This document shows positions 56,731-64,000 of a DNA stretch of 64,000 nucleotides, one piece after another. Made by a program: the position numbers and the translations under genes. Each line of letters opens with the position of its first letter. Position 1 is the first letter of the stretch. Origin of the DNA: Anolis sagrei (lineage: Eukaryota > Chordata > Lepidosauria > Squamata > Anolidae); NCBI RefSeq assembly GCF_037176765.1, contig NC_090028.1, positions 24,562,827-24,626,826 of the forward strand. Direction: 5' to 3'. Under the pieces are notes generated by a model that was not told where the DNA came from, searched no databases, and was given only the letters and a program-made list of their open reading frames with translations.

Positions 56731-57790
56731 CACAAGGTGTATCTGCACTATCATGAATGCAGCTTGGCATCACTTTAACTACCATAGCTCAGTGCCATTG
56801 AGTCTTGGGGTTTGTAGTTTGATGAGGCTCTTCTGCTCTTTGGCAGGGAGTGCTTGTAAAAACCCCAGGATTCTACAGCATGGAGAGGTGTCAAACTGCG
56901 TTAATTCTACAGTATAGATCAGGTATGGGCAAACCCAGGCCCGGGGACCCAATGCGATCCCTTGGACTTATTTCTCAGGCTCTCTTCTCTCACACCATCC
57001 TATCTTGCCTTCCTTCACTCTTTCCTTTCTCCATCCCTTTCACCCTTCTTTCTTTACGTCCCTCTTCCTTCCCATTCACCCATTCATCCTTCCTTCTCTC
57101 TCTTTCCTTCTCTGTCTCTATTCTCTTCCGTCCTTCCCTTTCTTTTCTCCTTTCTCCCTCCTTTCCTCCTGGGGGATGTTTAGCTAGGAGAAGAGAAGGT
57201 AGAAAGGGAACTTGAGAACCATGTTTCAGGATTCAAAGGGTGTCCCATTGAGGAGTGGGATGGGGGGAACTGGCTTTCTACTGCTCTAGAGACCAGGGCA
57301 CAAGGGAGCAATGGGTTCAAATGGCAGGGAAAGGGAATCGACTGAAAAGATTCGGACGAACTTCCTGAGAGTAAGAGCTGTTGTAGAGTGGCCTAGGCTG
57401 CCTGGAACTGTGGTGGAGTCTCCATCTCTGGAGGCTTTTCCACAGAGGCTGCCGATCGGAAGTGTTTTGGTTGTGCCTTCCTGCATGGCAGGGGGTTGGA
57501 CTGGATGGCCATGGGGGTCTCTTCCAGCTCTAGGATTCTATATCAGGAGTAGGCAAGACGGGGTCTCATGGATACACTTTTTCTCTCCCATCCATCTTGA
57601 CCAAGACCAACCCTTTTGGAATCCGTCTTTCCTTCACTTTCTGCCTGCAAAAGTGAAGAGGAAGGGGAGGAAAGGGCAGGGAGGGGGCTTGGGAAGAAAC
57701 CCCTCCTTCCGGCGCACCCACCCCAGCCCCGTCATGTGGCCCCCAAGTTAGAAAGTTTACCCATGCCTGGTATAGATTCACCTGCAGTCT
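56731..57790. mobile_element. Foldback MITE interrupted by composite hAT element
   Basis: The left arm (AAGGTGTATCTGCACTATCA) and the right arm continue on both sides of the insert at 56920-57769. The insertion point is the same GTGTAGAT site used in the other nested copies. Confidence 0.7.
56920..57769 (+). mobile_element. Composite hAT-ended element with CR1 tail and CCTT array (copy 3, complete)
   Basis: Termini CAGGTATGGGCAAACCCAGG and AAAGTTTACCCATGCCTG. A perfect 8-bp duplication, GTATAGAT, flanks it (56912-56919 and 57770-57777). Inside are a pyrimidine array (56990-57175), a CR1-type 3' end (GAGACCAGGGCACAAGGGAG to CTCTAGGATTCTAT) and a conserved right third (CTTTCCTTCACTTTCTGCCT). 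Confidence 0.85.
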
Positions 57791-58024
57791 CCAAACAGTT
57801 TGGCAAAACAAAGGGTGGCAGACAGCTCTATATGGGTTAGTTCCTGGCCCAAAGATGACTTGCTTCTTGTGGAGCTGAGTGTGTGTGTTTGTCCCTTAAT
57901 AAAAAGGATTTTACAATGTTCTCTTGAGATTTTATGACTCTCCTGGGCAGTAGAGAGAGCTGAGAAGTAATCCTGGCTTCAGACTTTTGTATAAAACCAT
58001 CCAACCTAAAGAAACCACTTCAGA

Positions 58025-59095
58025 ATAATAATAATAATAATAATTTTTATTTATTTATTTATTTATACTCCGCTACCATCTCCCCAAGGGACTCGGTGCG
58101 GCTTACATGAGGCCGAGACCAAAATACAACAATACAAGTAATAACAATAGCAATACAAGCAATTTAAAACAATAAAACAATAACCCATGCATTATTAATA
58201 GAACAACACACTTTAAAATCTATGGGTAGGTCAAATGTAATTAAAATAAAAAGATTAAAAAATAATGCTGGACACGGTGATAGGGCAGTTTATGGGAACA
58301 TACAAGCAGACCTAAATATATAAAGTGCTTTGGAGGACAAAGTGCTATGGGATCATTATTCTGGGAAGGCACACTGGAACAACCACATCTTCAAGCTCCT
58401 CTTAAAGACTGCCAAAGTTGGGGCATGCCTGATGTCCTTAGGAAGTGAGTTCCAGAGTCAAGGGGCCACCACCAAAAAGGCCCTCGCTCGTCCCCACCAA
58501 TCGCACTTGCGATGCAGGTGGGAGTGTGAGCAGGGCCTCTCCAGATGATCTGAGAGATCGTGTGGGTTCGTATACAGAGATGCGGTCACGAAGGTAGGCG
58601 GGTCCCAAACAGTTAGGGCTTTGTAGGTAAGAACCTGCACCTTGAATTGGGTTCGGAAAATGAATGGCAGCCAGTGGAGCTCCTTGAACAGGAGGGTTGA
58701 CCACTCTCTATAAGGAGCCCCGGTTAACAACCTGGCTGCCGCCCGTTGGACCATCTGGAATTTCCGAGCCGTTTTCAAGGGCAGCCCCACATAGAGTGCA
58801 TTACAGTAATCCAGTCTAGAGGAGACTAAGGCATGGACCACCCTGGTCAGATCCGCCTTCACGTGGTACGGTCGCAGTTGGCGCATGAGTCTTAATTGTG
58901 CAAAGGTCCTCCCAGGACCGCCGACGCCTGAGCCTCAAGCGTGATGAATCCAGGAGGACACCCAAACTGCGGACCTGTGACTTCAGGGGGAGTGCAACCC
59001 CGTCCAACACAGGTTGCCACCCTATACCCCGATCCGGTTTACGATCTACCAGGAGGACCTCTGTCTTGTCGGGATTAATCTTCAGCTTGTTCAAA
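58025..59095 (-). mobile_element. L2-like LINE, 3' part
   Basis: The minus strand reads MNKLKINPDKTEVLLVDRKP, GWQPVLDGVALPLKSQVRSL, SRLDYCNALYVGLPLKTARK and RAAARLLTGAPYREWSTLLF, with the tail GCCGCACCGAGTCCCTTGGG and (TTA)n on that strand. Several frame changes. Confidence 0.9.
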
Positions 59096-59247
59096 GCATT
59101 TTACAAAGAATAGCCCTCTCTAAAGATGTGTTGGGATTTAATTTGGGTCTTTTTCCATGCATATCGCACTTGCTTTACTCCAAGCAATCCCCATCTCTTT
59201 GCAACTAGATCTCTTTTGCTTTCTGTTTGCCTGTGGGTTTCATTCAG

Positions 59248-59475
59248 AATGGTGGTGGGCGGACAGCTGAATGAATGGAGTTACTTTGGCTTCAAATCTC
59301 ACGTTCCTGGAAACTCATTAGGAGCACCATAATGCATCATTGATCCGCCGTCTCCTGCAACACAAGCCTGTAAAAAGCTGTGGTCATCACTCCACAGTCA
59401 CTGCTGCAATGCCCCGGGGAGAACTTCCTTGAAGATATTTGGACCTGTTGATTAATAAAGTCTTGAACCTTGTTC
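59248..59475 (+). other. Candidate terminal exon with poly(A) signal
   Basis: A strong acceptor (TTTTGCTTTCTGTTTGCCTG, then GGGTTTCATTCAG) ends at 59247, and AATAAA lies at 59454-59459 before a GT-rich stretch. One frame from the acceptor reads MVVGGQLNEWSYFGFKSHV and PGNSLGAP then stop. I do not recognise the product; it may be a non-coding RNA exon. Confidence 0.35.
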
Positions 59476-59579
59476 CCGGCATCTGTATGTTTGTTTAGTC
59501 ACCATGTGGGATCAGAGACACGAAGGATTTTGTGTGCATATGTATTTTGAATGCATGTATGTTCCAGAAGCCACACTTG

Positions 59580-59810
59580 CAATTTCCTAGTATTTAATTG
59601 CCATTTTAATTGGCATGTGTAATTAATTGTTTCACGAATTGTATAATGTGTTTTAATTATTTTTTAATGTTTTAAATGTAATTTTTGATTGTTTATATGC
59701 TGATAGCATCATATGATGCTTATGTGAGGCCGCCCTGAGTCCCCCTTCGGGGGGAGAAGGGAGGGGTAGAAATGCATGAAATAATAATAATAATAATAAT
59801 AATAATATTT
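59580..59810 (+). mobile_element. LINE 3' tail fragment
   Basis: TGAGGCCGCCCTGAGTCCCC, GGGAGAAGGGAGGGGTAGAA and a (TAA)n tail form a LINE tail of the L2-like type. Confidence 0.65.
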
Positions 59811-59837
59811 TAGAGATACTTTGTTTCAGCAGAAAAA

Positions 59838-60108
59838 GGGAGCCCCCGGTGGCGCAGTGGGTTAAACTCCTGTGCTGGCAGGACTGAAGACCGACAGGTC
59901 ATAGGTTCGAATCCGGGGAGAGGCGGATGAGCTCCCTCTATCAGCTCCAGCTCCTCATGCGGGGACATGAGAGAAGCCTCCCACAAGGATGATAAAAAAC
60001 ATCAAATCATCCAGGCGTCCCCTGGGCAACGTCCTTGCAGACGGCCAATTCTCTCACACCAGAAGCGACTTGCAGTTTCTCAAGTCACTCCTGACATGAC
60101 AAAAAAAA
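59838..60108 (+). mobile_element. tRNA-derived SINE
   Basis: GGAGCCCCCGGTGGCGCAGT, GGTTCGAATCC, CTCCTCATGCGGGGACATGA and the tail CTTGCAGTTTCTCAAGTCAC, ending TGACATGACAAAAAAA. The best-kept copy of this SINE here. Confidence 0.93.
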
Positions 60109-60194
60109 GCACAAAAAGGCAGAAAGAAATCTAGTAGCCACTTTGAGACTCAACTTCGGATGTATCTACACTGCAGAAATGTTGGCACATGTAA

Positions 60195-61015
60195 AAATCG
60201 GTTGGTGGGTTAACTGGGAAATGCAAAGCACAAAGCTAATTGGTTAGGCTACACCTGAGGAGCTAGCTGAGCCAGGGAGTTTTGGCAACAGTTACATTTT
60301 TAGGTTTTCTGTGCAGGGCTTACCATGACAGTATTTTCTGCTTCAGGGCTGCTGGAAGAAGATCTTTCACATGGACACCTAGGAACCACTTGAATATGAA
60401 ACCCTAAATGGTTCTGGCCCAACTTACATGTCTGAACGCATCTCCCCTTATGAACCATCTAGGACCTTAAGATCATCTGGGGAGGCCCTGCTCTCGTTAC
60501 CGCCTTCGTCAAAAGTACGTTTGGCGGAGATGAGAGACGGGGCCTTCTCGGCGGTGGCCTCTCGGCTGTGGATTGCCCTCCCTATGGATATTAGATTGGC
60601 CACCTCCCTTTTAACATTCCAGAAAAAAGTCAAGATGTGGCTTTTTGAACAAGCGTTTCCAAATGCAGAGTAATTGACATAGGAAAAAATGACGACAGTG
60701 AGACCGGAAAACGTTTTTAACAAGGCGATACTATGAATTTATATTTTATTGATATGTTTAGTTTTTATATGTTATGTTTTAAATCGTATTTATGATATTG
60801 TAAGCATTGAATTTTACCCTGTTAACCGCCTTGAGTCGCCTATGGGCTGAGAAAGGCGGTATACAAATACAGTAAATAAATAAATAAATAATTTGTCTCA
60901 ACGGACATTGTGCGTCAATGCAACCGTTCACATGAGTGTATACATGTTGCTCTGCATAACAAAGAGTAAACACCTTATTCTTTACTGATCATCTGGTTGG
61001 CATATCTTTTCTCTA
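60195..61015. mobile_element. LTR-like fossil interrupted by an L2-like LINE
   Basis: GCTGGAAGAAGATCTTTCAC, GGACATTGTGCGTCAATGCA and ATCTGGTTGGCATATCTTTT parallel the 55500-56180 copy. A divergent L2-like piece lies inside at 60390-60890. Family unknown; decayed. Confidence 0.45.
60390..60890 (+). mobile_element. Divergent L2-like LINE 3' end
   Basis: Reads LNGSGPTYMSERISPYEPSR, LRSSGEALLSLPPSSKVRLA and FSAVASRLWIALPMDIRLAT, with the tail CGCCTTGAGTCGCCTATGGG and (TAAA)n. Confidence 0.85.
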
Positions 61016-61017
61016 CC

Positions 61018-61059
<42 letters not shown>

Positions 61060-61380
61060 CTTTATTTATACCCCGCCACCATCTCCCCAGTGGGGACTCG
61101 GAGCGGCTTACATGGGGCCAAGCCCGGACAATATACAGGGTTAGTCAAAATGCATAGGCCAATAAGCCATTCAATTGAATGGCTTATTGGCCTATGCATT
61201 TTGACTAACCCTGTATTACAGCAATAAAATTAAAGCATAAACAACAAACAACATCAACATTACATAAGAAATAAAGCAGTCATAAAATAACATTCTAATA
61301 AACACAATCACAGTAATGTTAACAATGGGCAGGCCACATTTAAAGGATAAAACAATTAAAAGACTAATGAGATAAAATAG
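61016..61380 (-). mobile_element. L2-like LINE 3' tail with palindromic MITE inside
   Basis: (TAA)n then CTTTATTTATACCCCGCCAC and GACTCGGAGCGGCTTACATG, interrupted at 61134 by a perfect palindrome and continuing as 3' UTR text. Confidence 0.8.
61134..61215. mobile_element. 82-bp perfect palindrome, mariner-type MITE
   Basis: The left arm TACAGGGTTAGTCAAAATGC, ATAGGCCAATAAGCCATTCA, A is repeated exactly in inverse on the right. If TA is the target duplication, the element is 78 bp from CAGGGTTAG to CTAACCCTG, like the human MADE1 mini-mariner in design. Confidence 0.8.
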
Positions 61381-61572
61381 GAGCAGGATATTTACGGTGT
61401 GTGGATTGGTAAAGACGTGATTTTTATACCGCCACAAGGAAGAGTGTGGTTGGATGCCACTTGAACAGCTATGATTAAATGCTGTGAAATCCCAGGAATT
61501 GTTTTCTAAGGTCTTTGCAGCCTCCTCTTCCAAAGAGTCCTGGTGCCTCTGCAAACTACAACTCTTAGGATT

Positions 61573-62836
61573 TTTTCGGGCTATATGGCCATGTTTTAGA
61601 GGCATTTTCTCCTGACGTTTCGTCTGCATCTATGGCAAGCATCCTCAGAGGTAGTGAGGTCTGTTGGAACTAGGAAAATGGGATTAGATATCTGTGGAAT
61701 GACCAGGGTGGGACAAAAGACTCTTGTCTGCTGGAGCTAGGTGTGAATGTTTCAACTGACCACCTTGATTAGCATTTAATGGCTTGGAAGTGCCTGGGGG
61801 AATCTTTTGTTGAGAGGTGATTTGATGTGCCTGATTGTTTACTCTCTGTTGTTTTGCTGTTGTAATTTTTGAGTTTTTTAATACTGGTAGCCAGATTTTG
61901 TTCATCTGGTCATTCCACAGATATTTGTTGTTGTTGTTGTTCATTCGTTCAGTCGTCTCCGACTCTTCATGACCTCATGGAGCAGCCCACGCCAGAGCTC
62001 CCTGTCGGCCGTCACCACCCCCAGTTCCTTCAAGGTCAGTCCAGTCACTTCAAGGATGCCATCCATCCATCTTGCCCTTGGTCGGCACCTCTTCCTTTTT
62101 CCTTCCACTTTCCCCAGCATCATTGTCTTCTCCAGGCTTTCCTGTCTCCTCATGATGTGGCCAAAGTACTTCAACTTTGTCTCTAGTATCCTTCCCTCCA
62201 ATGAGCAGTCGGGCTTTATTTCCTGGAGGATGGACTGATTGGATCTTCTCGCAGTCCAAGGCACTCTCAGCACTTTCCTCCAACACCACAGCTCAAAAGC
62301 ATCTCTCTTCCTTCGCTCAGCCTTCCCTAAGGTCCAGCTCTCACATCCGTAGGTTACTACAGGGAATACCATGGCTTTGACTAGGCGGATCTTTGTTGCC
62401 AGTGTGATGTCTCTACTCTACTGTTTTATCGAGATTGGACATTGCTCTCCTCCCAAGAGATATATAAACCCATTTTCCTACTTCCAAGAACACTTTTCCT
62501 CTGGGTGGGTCTTTGTCTTGACTCTCGTGGCTTGTTCTCGGTCTTGCAGCTCTTCTGATTTGATGGCCTGGCACTGCCAGGCCATCAAATGCTAATCGAG
62601 GTGGTCAGTCGAAACATTCACACCTAGCTCCAGCAGACAAGAGTCCTTTGTCCCACCCTGGTCATTCCACAGATATATAAACCCATTTTCCTAGTTCCAA
62701 CAGACCTCACTACCTCTGAGGATGCTTGCCATACATGCAGGGGAAACATCAGGAGAAAATGCCTCTAGAACATGGCCATATAGCCCGAAAAACCTACAAC
62801 AACCCAGTGATCCCGGCCATGAAAGCCTTCAACAAT
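61573..62836 (+). mobile_element. Penelope-like element, 12-bp target duplication, BovB inside
   Basis: Reversed arm (from TTTTCGGGCTATATGGCCAT) and sense arm (to GAAAGCCTTCAACAAT) are flanked by a perfect 12-bp duplication, ACTCTTAGGATT (61561-61572 and 62837-62848). The target is a foldback MITE whose arms resume on both sides. Confidence 0.9.
61925..62457 (-). mobile_element. BovB/RTE LINE 3' end nested in Penelope
   Basis: The minus strand reads VTYGCESWTLGKAERRKRDA, FELWCWRKVLRVPWTARRSN, LKYFGHIMRRQESLEKTMML and RARWMDGILEVTGLTLKELG, with the (CAACAA)n end at 61925. A 6-bp duplication, AGATAT, flanks it (61919-61924 and 62458-62463). The 143-codon 3' frame is open, so it is young. Confidence 0.92.
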
Positions 62837-62849
62837 ACTCTTAGGATTC

Positions 62850-63380
62850 TTTAGCATGGAGCCATTGCAGTTGAAGTGCCATGCTGCATTATTTTCAACA
62901 ACAGAAATACACTCTGGGAAGAAAATATGTTGAGCTTTTTGCAGGCAGAAGTCTGCAAAAGGTGTTTTTCTAGGATGGGTTTTTAAAGAGCCAGAGACTC
63001 AACAGGTGAGGTTTCACAAGTGTAGCTGGCTCATTTTCCCAAGCAGATGTTACTGTCATAAGGTGGTTGGACTACATGACCATTGGAGTGCCCTTGATTA
63101 TAAACTGGCATTTTCCTGCAAAGTGTGTGTATCAGATAGCCTTTGGGGTGCCTTCCTGCATTGCAGAGATGCAGTTAGACCTTTTCCAACTCTTAAGCTA
63201 CTAGCTCTTTCCTGCATTGCAGGGATGGACGGGGTTGGACTAGATGTCCTTTGGGGTGCTCTCCAAGTGTTTCTCCCAGTTCTGTATTTCCCCCAGTTCT
63301 CTTTGGAGTAAGGAAAACTATGCTGCACCAACAAGCAAGCAACCCTTCCACTTGCAAGCACAGATTTGGCAGGTGCCTTG
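62850..63380. other. Intergenic; foldback MITE arm then unique DNA
   Basis: The foldback arm ends near 62895. The rest includes CR1-like scraps (GGGTTGGACTAGATGTCCTT type text at 63060-63250) and no recognised gene. Confidence 0.45.
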
Positions 63381-63599
63381 CCAGCAAAAGAAGAAAAAAG
63401 GCATCCCCTTTGGCTAGGCATATTGCGGCTGCAGGGAGGAGGCTGGAAAAAGAAAGAGAAGGGGAAAGAGAGGAAAGAGGGAGGGAAAAGCTTCCTCCCT
63501 GCCTGCCTCTTCCCCCTCCCCACCTGGCATCCCAATGCCAACCTCCTTAGTGTTGCCACCTCCCAGCAAAAGGCTGCCTTCCTTCTCTGCCAGCTTTGC

Positions 63600-63759
63600 A
63601 GTTGGGAGCAGAGGAGGAGGAGGAGGAGAGACATCAGCTAGGATGCCCTGCTCGCCCCATGGATTGGGACCCTTGGAGAAAGAGGGAGGAGAGGAAGAAG
63701 GAGGAGGAGAAGGAGGAGGAAAAGAGGAAGAGGAGGAGGGTTGCAGACCCCCCAGACCG
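63600..63759 (+). other. Candidate first exon of an unidentified gene
   Basis: In a GC-rich patch, an ATG at 63659 opens a frame MDWDPWRKREERKKEEEKEE, EKRKRRRVADPPD that ends at a strong donor, CCG|GTGAGT (63759/63760). The Lys/Glu/Arg richness could be only a GAG repeat. I do not recognise a protein. Confidence 0.3.
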
Positions 63760-63935
63760 GTGAGTTTGCTGCTCCCTTTTTTTGCAAAAATGCATTTTCT
63801 TACTCAGGTGTGCATTATTGCTTGAATGCTGCAAGTAAGGAGTTTGCTGCTCTTTCAATGCAGGCTTCTTTGCATTGCTCTTCTTCTACATTGTGAGCAG
63901 CTTTAGAGTCCCAATGTTGTAGGGAAAGCAGGATA

Positions 63936-63941
63936 TTATTA

Positions 63942-63980
<39 letters not shown>
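63936..63980 (+). repeat. (TTA)n tract, probable LINE tail head
   Basis: (ATT)n followed by TTTATACTTCTCTC, similar to the start of reversed L2 tails elsewhere here. The window ends here. Confidence 0.7.
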
Positions 63981-63983
<3 letters not shown>

Positions 63984-64000
63984 ATACTTCTCTCATTGTT

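Noticed and set aside
59860-59915. A tRNA gene
   Set aside because: The box A/box B head is that of a dispersed SINE with three copies here; no cloverleaf can be completed.

Overview
The window looks like nuclear DNA of a squamate reptile, most likely an iguanian close to Anolis. The evidence is three split vertebrate genes in a background dense with repeat families typical of lizards: Sauria SINE, BovB/RTE, CR1, L2-like LINEs, Penelope-like elements, Helitrons and several hAT families including SPIN-like and OposCharlie1-like copies. It is not a bacterial, plasmid or viral window. I see no rRNA or tRNA gene and no CRISPR array.

Three host genes can be read exon by exon. (1) 403-14860, minus strand: a DUSP22-like dual-specificity phosphatase. 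Six coding exons give the first 145 residues with an intact HCxxGxxRS active site; the C-terminal exon(s) lie off the left edge. (2) 20445-24121 (gene about 20295-27360), minus strand: COX4I1, nuclear-encoded cytochrome c oxidase subunit 4, complete at 170 residues in four coding exons plus a probable non-coding exon 1. (3) 33592-49857, plus strand: EMC8, a subunit of the ER membrane protein complex, complete at 198 residues in five coding exons. COX4I1 and EMC8 are the head-to-head pair known from other vertebrates, but here about 6 kb of inserted repeats separates their start regions. DUSP22-like sits where IRF8 is the next gene in mammals. Because DUSP22 neighbours IRF4 elsewhere, this may be the second half of an old duplicated IRF-DUSP block.

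Layout. 0-15 kb: phosphatase exons among CR1, R4/Dong-like, SPIN-like hAT, a mariner split by a BovB, foldback MITEs, a solo LTR and a 570-bp GGAA array. 15-20 kb: CR1 and L2. 20-27.4 kb: COX4I1, with a Helitron downstream of exon 4, and a second Helitron plus an OC1-like hAT in intron 1. 27.5-33.4 kb: Penelope, L2, Helitrons, an LTR fossil and AT-rich DNA. 33.4-50 kb: EMC8; its 11.4-kb intron 1 holds a multi-level nest of insertions (33.8-37.2 kb) and a repeat-poor island (41.9-43.1 kb). 50-64 kb: possible EMC8 3' UTR, two Penelope copies with exact 12-bp target duplications, more hAT, L2 and LTR-like material, an orphan terminal exon near 59.25 kb and a candidate first exon near 63.66 kb.

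The host genes do not form one pathway. COX4I1 acts in the inner mitochondrial membrane, EMC8 in membrane-protein insertion at the ER, and the phosphatase in cytosolic or membrane signalling. I found no clearly new coding system. The most interesting material is transposon biology: tandem Helitrons, repeated hAT insertion into one site of another MITE, a hAT-ended element carrying a LINE tail, sequence shared between Helitrons and SPIN-like hATs, and a hammerhead-ribozyme-like core in the Penelope termini.
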